The position numbers and the translations under genes are program-made. Below are positions 17,157-25,449 of a stretch of DNA of 64,000 nucleotides, one piece after another. The DNA comes from Symbiodinium natans. Its lineage: Eukaryota > Sar > Dinophyceae > Suessiales > Symbiodiniaceae. How positions within the stretch are numbered: the first letter of the stretch is position 1; each line of letters starts with the position of its first letter. The stretch is from contig CAJNDS010000924.1 of the NCBI GenBank assembly GCA_905221605.1, positions 719,709 through 783,708 of the forward strand, written 5' to 3'. The notes under the pieces are model-generated. The model searched no databases. It saw only the letters and a list, made by a program, of their open reading frames with translations, and had not been told where the DNA came from.

Positions 17157-20100
17157 GGGTATATATATATATATATTGGTATTTATTTATATATATATAT
17201 ATATACATGTCTAAGTAGTATACTACCGGATCCCCCCCCCCCCCGGGAGAAAGTCCTAGTCACATGGTAAAGGCCCGTATGTTAAGCCATTGCTATCTTT
17301 GATCTTGATACAAGGAAGATGGCTTAGGAATTCATTGTTGCACCATGTGTCGATGCTTGAAGAACAGATATGAAACATTATGGCAGGGAACCAACAAACA
17401 TACTTACACGAATTGCACACATTGTGGGTTGACATACAAGGTATCAAGCACATGACGAACAGCTGTTTTTCCTTTGGCGCGAAAGCAAGACGAACAGCTG
17501 TTTTTCCTTTGGCGCGAAAGCAAGGGCAGGCACTTCGCAACGCCAGGTGGTTCAATTGTTTAAACTTGCACAACACTGGCGAAATTCCTAGTTCTACATG
17601 CAGGTTCATGGGTACTTATAACCCCTATTATAAGTCTACATATAACCTACTTCGGGGACTTGCGGGGCTTATAAGTTACCCTGAACCTCAAAGTACGGCT
17701 GGAAGCATAGTTGTGGCAGGGGAAGCCTCCTCGTTTTTACAGCCGCAGGCTATTTCGCATCCAGAGCCCTAAACTTGTAAACCCCTGCACCCTTGGTGGC
17801 CCAGTGGTGTCCGTTTGCTCCTTTTGGTTCTAGGTTCCCTTCTAAAGTCACCACCACCCCCCCCCCCCCCAAAAAAAAAAAAAAAAACAAACATATATAT
17901 ATATATATATATAGTAATAATAAAATAAATAAAAAATACATATATAGATATATATAAGAATAAAAACAAAGTCCAATTATAATAAGGGTACTGGGTTACC
18001 AAGAACCCTCAAAGGCAAGATCGGCGGCCTGCCAGGCAAAGCCCTATTTCTCCTCACAAGCCAGCGGGCTTAGGGGTTAGGGTTTAGGGTTTAGGGTTTC
18101 GGGTGCCCAGGAGAAGCCCTATTTCTCCTCGCAAGCCACCGATCCGAGCAAGTACACCCCCGAGATGCTACGTGGCCTTTGACACGGGGCATGTTCTATG
18201 GCTTTTTTTGGGAATTACATTTGTGCTGTTTATGTTGGGCTTTCGGGTTTAGGGTTTCGGGTTGAGGGACTAAGGTCTAGGGTCTAGGATCTAGGGTTGG
18301 TTTAGGGTTTAGGGTTTAGGGTGCCTCCTTAAAGACTATGTTTTTTGTTTATTTGTTGAAACCCCAAAGGAATATTCAAATACTTGTTTTTTTGAGGGTT
18401 CTAAGGGGAGCATGGTGTTTTTGGTTTGCTCTTTCACTTAGTCTGCATCCGCAAAACGCTGGCAACAAGGCATGACAAGCCCAAGAGCTTACTGTTGGTT
18501 AGTAGGGAATGGGGGAATAAGGTACCATATGTAATCCCTTAAAGGATACATTGGGGACATAGGGAATGTGGTATCTCTCTCATTCCCCCAAGCGTGCATA
18601 GCCCACGGAGAAAGGACGAGGACGCGGACATCATGGGGTTTAGGGTTTAGGGTTTAGGGGTTAGGGGTTAGGGGTTAGGGTTTAGGGTTTAGGGTTTAGC
18701 GTTTAGGGTTTAGGGTCTAGGGTTTAGGGTCCTAGGGTCAAGTGTGATGTATCTTCGAATGTTTGTAGGGATGCCTAGACAAAGCCTTATTCCGGGTGAG
18801 AACGCCCGCTTGAGCCCCCGGACCACAAACCCTACCTAGACCTCTATAAATGTAGTTCCTTTTGGGGGACCTGATTTTGTTCACCTCCACAAACCCACCT
18901 CCCACAATCCTAAACCCTGAGCCCCTAACCCACAACCCCAAGCCTTAACCCCGAAACGTCCCTGCAGCTTCCGCTCGTCCAGCGATTCGGGAGTAAGAAG
19001 AGCCACCCCCCCAAACCCGAAACCCCAAAAAACCGCTAAGCCCCCAAACCAGAAACCCCAAACTCTAAACCCTAAAACTCCTACAACCCTAAAACCCTAA
19101 ACCCTAAGCCCTAAAACCCCCAAAGCCCCTAAACCCCTACTAAATCCCTAAACCCCTAAGCCCTAACCCCCCTAAAGCCCCCCCACAATTCAAGGTTGGA
19201 AGGTCTGGAGCAGGCGGTGTGCACCACCTTGCCAGAGGTGCAGGTTGAGCTCCTGGTCGAAGTTCAGGGTTTATGGGGTTTATAGGGTGGTTCAGGGTTC
19301 AGGGTTTAGGGTTTAGGGTTTAGGGTTTAGGGTTTAGGGTACCAGCCCTGTACCCCTTAAACAAATACGGAAGATGTCCTCAGTCGTGCTGAGGCTCCCT
19401 CGATAATTAAAGGTCCGTTCCTTTAAGAGGGGCTTAGGGTTTAGGGCATAGGATCTAGGGTTTAGGGCTTAGATTGATTTTATGGCTTAGGTTGTTTGGG
19501 GCCTCTTTTGCACGCCACGGCTCAAGGGTCAAGGGTCAAGGGTCTAGGGTCTAGGGTTTAGGGTTTAGGGTTTAGGGTTTAGGGTTTAGGGTTTAGGGTT
19601 TAGGGTTTGAGGTCCCATGAGACATGTTTGCAATTCCCACATTCTTCTTTGCAACGGCCGTGACCTGCCATCCCTGAACAAGTTCTGTAGGGATTCTGAA
19701 TATGATTTAAGGCATGTTCCTACATTGAGGGGTATAGAGGGGTCTTTGGGGTGAGCCAATAAACCCGAACCCAAAACCCTAAACCCTAAACCGCGCGGAG
19801 GCTGCGACTAAAGCCTTTCGTGGAGGATTCCCTGGATGCCCTCTTCCCGACACCTAACTTCCTGCGGCTGCTCTGCCATCCGGGCGATGCTGGAGTGTTT
19901 CGGCGGGATGGTTTAGGGTTTAGGGTTTAGGGTTTAGGGTTTAGGGTTTAGGGTTTAGGGTTTAGGGTTTAGGGTTTAGGGTTTAGGGTCGGGCGCTTGG
20001 CAAGTTGAGTGTTCGGGTTGCACTGGTTAACCCCACTCAAACCACCAAAGTATGTAAAGCAACGGTCCTCTTTTTAATGGGTATCGGGCAATTTGTTTTA

Positions 20101-21713
20101 CATACTCCGGGGGGTCCAGGCAAGGATTAGTGACGTGCTTTGGCTTAGGATTGGAGGTTCAGGGTTTGCCGTGGTAAACCCTCTCCCAAGAGCCCTCTAT
20201 ACCCCTGAATTGAGGAATTTGCCCTAAATCAAATTAAGAACCCCTGTAACTACATAATCTAAGGTCGTGGGTATTTGTGAACTCTCTGAGTTCACCCTAA
20301 ACCTGACAAACAGTTCGAGCACTGGGCTGGGGGCTTCCGGGGTCTGGCAAACGGTTCCGGGGTCTGGCAAACTTCAGGCTTAGAAAACTGAGTGGTGAGG
20401 TTGAGTATTAGGGGCTTGGATGAAGGCCAACCTCCAAGTGTCAACCCCCCCCACCCCCCAAAACCCTCAACCTTGGACCAAAAACCCTCCCAGGTTCCCA
20501 TCCGCGAGGCCCTGCTCGAGGCGCAGGCGCGTGGAGCGCCGCCCCAGGCCGTGCTCCTGGCAGACACTCGGGCTGCAGCCATGAGACCCTTTGGTGCCAA
20601 TTAGGGGTTAAAAAAGCAGGGCTGGCACCTGAGGGAGTCCAGTTTGAAGAAAGGGTTCTCTCATCTACCCCCGCGCAGATAGAACCTTGCCTGATTCTTG
20701 CGGAAGGATCGAGGGTGTACAGCAAGGTCAGCCAGAAGCTGTCATTTATCTCATGCTAACAGGCAAGCCCTCTTGCAAGCGCCGTCATGAGATACCGCTA
20801 AACATCCCTGGAGCCTACAAGCAGTGTTCTTCTTGACGGCGGCCCTCGAAGATTGTACAAGAGCACCTCAAGCGCGGCTCTCGAAGGTGACTTCTGTCAT
20901 CATGAGAACGATTATGCTTAAGAATCATCATGACATTGCAATGGAAGTCATATGTACCACACTTAATACAACCACAATCGTTCAGATATCAACAGCAAGC
21001 GCAAAGGAACTCGGGGTGGGTCTTGAAAAAAAGCACGAGAAGGCCACCCTGTTTGTTCTTCAAGGCCCTAATGTGGTTCCTTTTCGGGTTAGTTATTAGG
21101 GATTAAAGTGTGCTACCCTAAAAAGGTACTACACAGGAGCCTCTCGGTACCCAGAGAGCCCAACCCCTTCACTAACGAATATTCCTGAAATCATAAAAAG
21201 GATCCCTTTATACCTGAAGTTATAGTCCTTAATCAAGCAGTATTGGCACAGTATGGGCTCTCTGGGCGCTACCTAGGAGCCTTGGGGTAGAACCCTAAGC
21301 CCTAAACCCCAAACTCCAAACCCTAACCCCTAAAGCCTAAACCCTAAACCCAAAACCCTAAACCCTAAACTACACCCTAAACCGTAGACAAAGGTCGGCC
21401 CTGAGGGCGGTTGGGTGGACTATGAGGTGGACATGTTCCGCGAGCGTGGTTTTGTGCAGGCATGGGGAGAGTTTTGGGGTTTAGGGGGATGCAAAAAGGG
21501 TTTCGGGTTTAGGGCTGTTTAGGGTTTGGTCTTACGGTTTGGTGCTGTTTAGGGTTGTTTACTTCAGATCCCGAAACTCACGGAAAAAATCTCGAGGTCT
21601 CTTTGGGGAGCCGCATACTGACCACGGACGTGGCGCTGGTGTCGCTGGTTGCGCTGACCATGGATGGACTCTCGGGGCTGGGCTCGGGAAAGGCGCGGTT
21701 TAGATGGGTTTAG
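16133..21713 (+). CDS. RsmE-type 16S rRNA (uracil-N3) methyltransferase, eight exons
   Basis: Exons 16133-16441, 17031-17105, 18111-18174, 19203-19248, 19801-19906, 20494-20562, 21394-21459 and 21597-21713 join with perfect phase agreement into 852 nt (283 residues plus TAG). The N-terminal PUA-like part carries DRRARHIATVLKPKPGATIR. The SPOUT methyltransferase part carries LLLAMPRPKVMMRLW, LGLRRIVLTN, YFSSQATDPSKYTPEMLRG, LEQAVCTTLPEVQV, LKPFVEDSLDALFP, the knot motif GPEGGWVDYEV and the C-terminal LGSRILTTDVALVSL. RsmE methylates U1498 of 16S-type rRNA using S-adenosylmethionine, so an organellar target is likely. Bacterial members have about 240-250 residues. Donors: GC, GA, GC, GC, GA, GA, GC. 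Gene symbol left blank because only the family, not the orthologue, is certain. Confidence 0.9.
16665..16760. mobile_element. Palindromic element, family 7
   Basis: CAAGGGGGTATGTAACCC with a CTCCCCGCTACCCC core. A related copy lies at 46553-46660. In RsmE intron 1. Confidence 0.5.
16797..16927. mobile_element. Palindromic element, family 4
   Basis: GGTCGTTACATTGTCCTCAA on the left, TGAGGGACCATGTAACTACC on the right. In RsmE intron 1. Confidence 0.7.
17031..17105 (+). CDS. RsmE exon 2
   Basis: 25 codons after GTGCACAG: VMMRLWSVLAQLGLRRIVLT then NAWRV. The GA donor (GTG|GAAACT) is required to keep frame with exon 3. Confidence 0.88.
17123..17208. repeat. AT-rich microsatellite
   Basis: (AT)n and (TATT)n tracts immediately downstream of RsmE exon 2. 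Confidence 0.9.
17451..17523. repeat. Direct tandem duplication, about 36 bp
   Basis: GACGAACAGCTGTTTTTCCT with TTGGCGCGAAAGCAA occurs twice in tandem in RsmE intron 2. No coding role seen. The ORFs at 17256-17772 cross it but have no domain. Confidence 0.85.
17600..17695. mobile_element. Family-1 palindromic element
   Basis: GCAGGTTCATGGGTACTTAT on the left. The right end is decayed (GTTACCCTGAACCTCAAAGTA). Confidence 0.6.
18027..18063 (+). pseudogene. Decoy duplicate of the start of RsmE exon 3
   Basis: 37 bp here, including an AG acceptor, closely match the start of exon 3 (18102-18138). The duplicate would encode KPYFSSQA but is cut off by a telomere-like tract. It looks like an exon-edge duplication 75 bp upstream of the working exon. 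Confidence 0.7.
18111..18174 (+). CDS. RsmE exon 3
   Basis: After GTGCCCAG: EKPYFSSQATDPSKYTPEML and R, ending in phase 1 at CGTG|GCCTTT (GC donor). Matches the family segment EKSYWxSxxL...FTPELLRGLEQ. Confidence 0.9.
18494..18590. mobile_element. Palindromic element, family 5
   Basis: GGTTAGTAGGGAATGGGGGA versus TATCTCTCTCATTCCCCC. In RsmE intron 3, with telomere-like tracts on both sides (18240-18323, 18633-18730). Confidence 0.65.
19203..19248 (+). CDS. RsmE exon 4
   Basis: After TTGGAAG, in phase 1, completes GLEQAVCTTLPEVQV. The GC donor (TTGA|GCTCCT) gives the expected seven-residue spacing between LPEV and PFVED when joined to exon 5. Confidence 0.85.
19558..19611 (+). repeat. TTTAGGG array
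   Basis: About eight units in RsmE intron 4. GGGTCAAG and GGGTCTA variants precede it. Confidence 0.92.
19680..19755. mobile_element. Family-2 element, right part
   Basis: GGGATTCTGAATATGATTTA core and right end GGGGTATAGAGGGGTCTTTG. Confidence 0.5.
19801..19906 (+). CDS. RsmE exon 5
   Basis: After CGCGGAG, in phase 2: LRLKPFVEDSLDALFPTPNF then LRLLCHPGDAGVFRR. The GA donor (CGG|GATGG) is followed at once by a TTTAGGG array. Uniquely RsmE-like PFVED and HPG motifs. Confidence 0.9.
19909..19988 (+). repeat. TTTAGGG array at an intron start
   Basis: Eleven units starting 3 nt inside RsmE intron 5. Confidence 0.92.
20185..20265. mobile_element. Family-2 element, left part
   Basis: CCAAGAGCCCTCTATACCCC left end with TTGCCCTAAATCAAATTAAG core. 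Confidence 0.5.
20494..20562 (+). CDS. RsmE exon 6
   Basis: After CTCCCAG, phase 0: VPIREALLEAQARGAPPQAV then LLA, with a GA donor (GCA|GACACT). Joining to exon 7 gives LLAVGPEGGW, the family consensus before the knot. Confidence 0.87.
20824..21099 (+). other. Open frame without recognised domain, in RsmE intron 6
   Basis: A 91-codon frame in unique DNA. No motif recognised. Its 3' part overlaps the family-6 element at 21045-21160, so I regard it as intronic. Confidence 0.2.
21045..21160. mobile_element. Palindromic element, family 6
   Basis: GGTTCCTTTTCGGG and ACCCTAAAAAGGTACTAC form the inner palindrome; CAGGAGCCTCTCGGTACC is the right end. Confidence 0.6.
21163..21268. mobile_element. 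Family-2 palindromic element
   Basis: AGAGCCCAACCCCTTCACTA on the left versus AGTATGGGCTCTCTGGG on the right. Confidence 0.65.
21394..21459 (+). CDS. RsmE exon 7 (GPEGG knot motif)
   Basis: After GACAAAG: VGPEGGWVDYEVDMFRERGF then VQ. GPEGG is the SAM-binding loop of the SPOUT knot. GC donor (CAG|GCATGG). Confidence 0.93.
21597..21713 (+). CDS. RsmE exon 8 (C-terminus)
   Basis: After TCTCGAG: VSLGSRILTTDVALVSLVAL and on to TAG. The family has LGxRILRxETA; here the Arg-x-Glu positions read TTD. The stop codon lies within the first TTTAGATGGG repeat, so the last residues come from repeat DNA. Splicing at GCG|GTTTAG to another exon is an alternative. Confidence 0.88.
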   Translation, partial: VSLGSRILTTDVALVSLVALTMDGLSGLGSGKARFRWV

Positions 21714-21860
21714 ATGGGTTTTGAGAGTTGTTTAGATGGGTTTAGATGTGTCTAGATGGGTTTAGATGGGTTTAGATGTGTTTAGATGGGTTTAGATGGG
21801 TTTAGATGGGTTTAGATGGGTTTAGATGGGTTTAGATGGGTTTAGGGTTTTAGAGGTTTA
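21699..21860 (+). repeat. TTTAGATGGG variant array (10 bp)
   Basis: About a dozen TTTAGATGGG or TTTAGATGTG units, an expanded telomere-like unit with ATG inserted, ending in TTTAGGG. Confidence 0.9.
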
Positions 21861-22202
21861 GGATGTGGGGTTTAGAGTTGTTTTTTTTTTCCACTTCCAA
21901 TGCTCAAACAACGCAATATATCCCCAAGGCTCAATATAGCCCCAACGCCTCACTTAAAAAAAAGAAGGCCTAAGATTCGGATGTTTTTTTGGGTCGAAGG
22001 TTTGGCTTTCGTAATGGTTGAGGGCTTGGGGTCAGTAAAAATTATAAGGGGTCTTATTCTGATTTAAGGCATATTCCTTCATGAAAGGGTCTATAGAGGG
22101 TTCTTTGAATAAACTCTGAAACTCGGCTGGGCTGGAGCAGGCTAGGGTTGTCGGCCGGCTGGTTTACTTGAGAAGATGGGTAGTTGTAAGTGGGTCATTA
22201 GT

Positions 22203-22282
22203 TAAACCCTAAACCCTAAACCCTAAACCCTAAACCCTAAACCCTAAACCCTAAACCCTAAACCTAAACCCTAAACCCTAAA
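22203..22282 (-). repeat. CCCTAAA array
   Basis: About eleven units. Confidence 0.93.
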
Positions 22283-22396
22283 GAGTCATAAGTAGGGTAG
22301 TTATCACACTGGAAATGTAACCGTGATCCGAAAAAAAAGGTACATATCTCCCGACCTCGGCCATGAACTGAACCTGCGATTATGTTCATACATGGT

Positions 22397-22540
22397 GTTC
22401 AAAGAACCCCATACCCCCTGAAATTAGGTCATATGCCTTAAAGCATAGAGGGTGTCCTATAAACCTACAGCTTAGGGTTGAGGGTTTAGGGTTTAGGGTT
22501 TAGGGTTTAGGGTTACTTGAGGGGTATTGGGCTCTTTGTG
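22397..22540. mobile_element. Family-2 element split by telomere-like repeats
   Basis: Left half CAAAGAACCCCATACCCCCT and right half GAGGGGTATTGGGCTCTTTG flank a TTTAGGG array at 22470-22515. Confidence 0.65.
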
Positions 22541-22780
22541 CATCCGAATCTTCCAAGAGGCAAAGCGCAAGCTGCCAGCAAGAGCTGCCGACGCCTTGGC
22601 CAGCCTGCTGCCATGTTGCTAGCTTCTGAGCGTGTCTGGGTTTGGGTTTGGGCTTTGGGCTTTAGGGGTTAGGGTTTACATAAGGTCTCTAGGGTGTAGG
22701 ATTTAGGGTTTTGGGTTTTAGGTTTAGGATTCAGGGTTTAGGGTTTAGGGTTTAGGGTTTAGGGTGCTTCACGTTTGCAG

Positions 22781-22900
22781 GTGCCATCACCCAGAGAAAA
22801 AGAAGCGTTGGCATGCACCCGTTGCCTATTGTGCAGTCTTGGGGGCCTGTGGCGCCGCGCCGGGACTTTGTACCTGACGTTTGAAGTGCTCAAGGCGTGA
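22781..22900 (+). CDS. Possible terminal exon, unknown protein
   Basis: After CGTTTGCAG a 39-codon frame starts VPSPREKEALACTRCLLCSL and ends YLTFEVLKA followed by TGA. It would end a gene upstream of the Excalibur exons. Not recognised. Confidence 0.35.
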   Translation: MPSPREKEALACTRCLLCSLGGLWRRAGTLYLTFEVLKA

Positions 22901-23326
22901 CAGGTAAGGCACACTTGCAATACTTCATTGAATCTCCCCCTGAAAAAAAGCTATAAAGCAGATGTGTTGGCCAAGAGTGCCATGATGTGGGAGGTCACTG
23001 TGAAGGTTTTGGTCTTGGTGATGCTCACGACCATCGAAATGTTGGAGTCGTGGTTTCTGGTGGGGGGGGGCGGGGGGCGGGGCACGCTTGTGGAGCAGTC
23101 AGCGCAGGTTTTTTGGACTTTGCAAGCAGCCTTCGTGCTGGACTGAACCCCTTGTTCACGCTTGTCTCCACATGCCCTCCTACCTCAGATGCCCTGCCGC
23201 CTCCAACCCAATCCTGGCAGCAGCTGCCAAACCTGAACCTCCTCAAGAATCCCAAACACCATGAAATACTAGGGTTTGGGGTTTAGGGTTTAGGGTTTAG
23301 GGTTTAGGGAACGTCTCCGCATGCAG

Positions 23327-23377
23327 GAGCTGAAGAGAACTAGCTGCAAGGACTTCTCCACATACCAGGAGGCGAAG
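23327..23377 (+). CDS. Excalibur exon 1
   Basis: ELKRTSCKDFSTYQEAK after CATGCAG. Provides the first cysteine and the family CxDFxTxxEA motif. Confidence 0.85.
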
Positions 23378-24054
23378 GCACCCAGGTTCGGGAGGGATCC
23401 AAAAATTCGGCTGAGTTGACCAGAGGCCCCCCCCCCCCCCTCAACTACCCGCCAGTACTTCCACCTTTACGGATCCCTAGAATCGCTTCTTCAGGGTACA
23501 AGTTCGGGTTTAGGGTTTAGGGTTTAGGGCTTTGGGGTTTAGGGTTTAGGGTGCGTCGAATCTGGGTGATGGAGAGAAGGCCGTAGGCGCCGGGTTTAGA
23601 GTCCAGGGTTTGGGGTTTTGGGTTAGGGGTTTAGGGGTTTAGGGTTTAGAGTTTTGGGGCTTAGGCAGCTGCACTAGCTTTTGGCGTTCGGAAGTGTATT
23701 GAGAGCCTTCAATGACCCTCAACTGGAAGCGCTGAAGACCATGAAGGTTATTGATTTGGCTTCTGTAGGCCTTCAAGAGCCTCTAACGTCAGACAGCCCA
23801 GGTCTCTTTAGCTATGCAGTAAGTTCTTATAACGTCATAGTTAGGACGCCGAGATCATCTATACTCTATACCCTAAACCCTAAACCCTAAACCCTAAACC
23901 CTAAACCCTAAACCGATTTTGAAAGATTGTGCTTCCTGAGTACCAGTCTCCTCAGGCATGGTACGACAAGTACTTCCCTCAGTATGGCGATCTGGCTGGC
24001 CTGGATGGTGATCGGGACGGCAAGCCGTGCGAGAAGCTTCTGAGGAGCAAGTGA
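23327..24054 (+). CDS. Excalibur (Ca-binding) domain, two final exons
   Basis: Exons 23327-23377 and 23956-24054 join in phase 0 into TSCKDFSTYQEAKAWYDKYF, then GDLAGLDGDRDGKPCEKLL and TGA. The two cysteines and the DxDxDGxxCE loop define the Excalibur domain, a small extracellular or secreted calcium-binding module usually found C-terminal in bacterial proteins, often after a thermonuclease domain. Donor GC (AAG|GCACCC), acceptor CTCAG|G. It could be the C-terminus of the SNase gene (then RsmE is nested in an intron) or of another gene. The N-terminal part is not identified. Confidence 0.85.
23956..24054 (+). CDS. Excalibur exon 2 with stop codon
   Basis: AWYDKYFPQYGDLAGLDGDR then DGKPCEKLLRSK and TGA. 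Includes the Ca-binding loop and second cysteine. Confidence 0.88.
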   Translation, partial: AWYDKYFPQYGDLAGLDGDRDGKPCEKLLRSK

Positions 24055-24067
24055 GGCCCTGTGTGAC

Positions 24068-24172
24068 CCAGAGAGCCCAATGCCCCTAAAATTCAGGAAT
24101 CAATAATAGCGACCCTTAATGAGTCATCTAAGCTTTCTTCCTTAGTTAAAGGGGTACTGGGCTCCTTGGGCA
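24068..24172. mobile_element. Family-2 element just after the stop codon
   Basis: CCCAGAGAGCCCAATGCCCC versus GGGTACTGGGCTCCTTGGG, starting about 14 bp after the TGA; it may lie in the 3' untranslated region. Confidence 0.75.
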
Positions 24173-24578
24173 GACAACGCCCCCCAGAACCCACGACTTG
24201 AAGCTCGAGGCTCGCAGGGGGCACACCTTTGATCCCTTTTTTCTTAAAGTTTGCCGCCTTAGAATGAGACCCAAAATGGGACCTTCATTTAGAGAGTTAC
24301 CCATTGTGGTTCCTTTTTTCGGATATGGGGGTTTTACGACATGTTGGGGCATTGGGGCATTCAGAGAGAAGAGTTGTAGTGGCTTTTTCGGATATGGGTT
24401 GGGGGGCTGGGGGTACCTTCTTGAGGTCCTTACTAGAAAGAGACCCTACTATTGGGCGGTCCCTTGTTATCCTAAACCTCATATGTAATTCACAGCTCGC
24501 AGAAAAGAAGAAAATTAGTCACAGAAGGAATTACGAAAAGGGTTCCAGGAGAGGTCCAGGGAGCGGGTCTGTGTGCAG

Positions 24579-24637
24579 CTGGCTTCAAGCTTTGCGCCGT
24601 TTCAGACGCTGGCATCCGCCTTGCGGAGTGATACGAG
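24579..24637 (+). CDS. Possible exon, unknown protein
   Basis: After TGTGCAG: LASSFAPFQTLASALRSDTR, ending at ACGAG|GCCCTG (GC donor). Phase pattern fits dinoflagellate exons. No family recognised. Confidence 0.4.
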
Positions 24638-24795
24638 GCCCTGCCAGCGCTGACCACAACAAAACCAAGTTCGGGGTCTGGGGTTTGTGAGTGAGGGTTT
24701 GCGGGTCGTTCACTTTGAAGTCCGCTTCAGGCCGAGGAAGCGTGAAACGTTGAGGAAGGAGAGCTGACGATTTGCATCGCAATACCAAAGAGCCT

Positions 24796-24798
<3 letters not shown>

Positions 24799-24828
<30 letters not shown>

Positions 24829-25054
24829 CTTGATTTATTTATATTTATATTTATATTTATATTTATATTTATATTTATATTTATATTTATATATTTATAT
24901 ATTTATTTATATTTGTATTTATATTTATATTTATATCTATATTTGTATTTGTATTTATATTTATATTTATATTTATATTTATATTTGTTTATATATATAT
25001 ACATATACATATATACCTATATATGCTTATATATATATATGTGTACATATATAA
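24799..25054. repeat. TTTATA / AT microsatellite
   Basis: (TTTATA)n and (AT)n tract. Leu/Tyr/Ile ORFs here are artefacts. 25080-25230 holds unique DNA without a recognised exon. Confidence 0.95.
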
Positions 25055-25320
25055 CCCTGAACCCTAAGCCCTGATGGCATTGCATAGCGTGAGGCTTAGT
25101 TACACTTCCTGGAGCTCTCGCGTAGCATTGCGCTGTGGGGGAGGTCATGTCAATTGCTTGTAGAAGCCTAGGGGCTTCGAGGAGGCTACTTGAAGGAGAT
25201 TACCCCTATACCTCCGGTTTAGGGTTGAGGGTTTGGGGTTTAGGGCTTAGGGTCGTGTGAGACTCTGTCGTAACGGGGGCGGGAAGGGGGAGGGGCGGGG
25301 GGGGGGGGGGGTGTGTGCAG

Positions 25321-25430
25321 CTTAAATAGGGTCTATTTGGAAGCTGAGACTTGTGTTTTAAAGAGGAAATCAGGCCCCAAAACGTATACTTATTTACAAG
25401 AGACAACTTCCAAATAGACCCTATTTTAGG
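25321..25430. mobile_element. Palindromic element at the left edge of the satellite block
   Basis: CTTAAATAGGGTCTATTTGG at 25321 is inverted at 25408-25429 (CTTCCAAATAGACCCTATTT). The same sequence reappears at the far right end of the second satellite block (62631-62653). Confidence 0.8.
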
Positions 25431-25449
25431 TTCTGTAGGGTTGCCAAGA

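Noticed and set aside
18740-18990. Additional RsmE exons (frames QSLIPGENARLSP and LPLVQRFGSKK)
   Set aside because: They lie between exons 3 and 4, which already join in frame with the right family spacing.
22987-23150. Cu/Zn superoxide dismutase-like reading (DAHDHRNVGVVVSGGG)
   Set aside because: Only loose resemblance; metal-ligand spacing does not fit and a poly-G tract runs through the frame.
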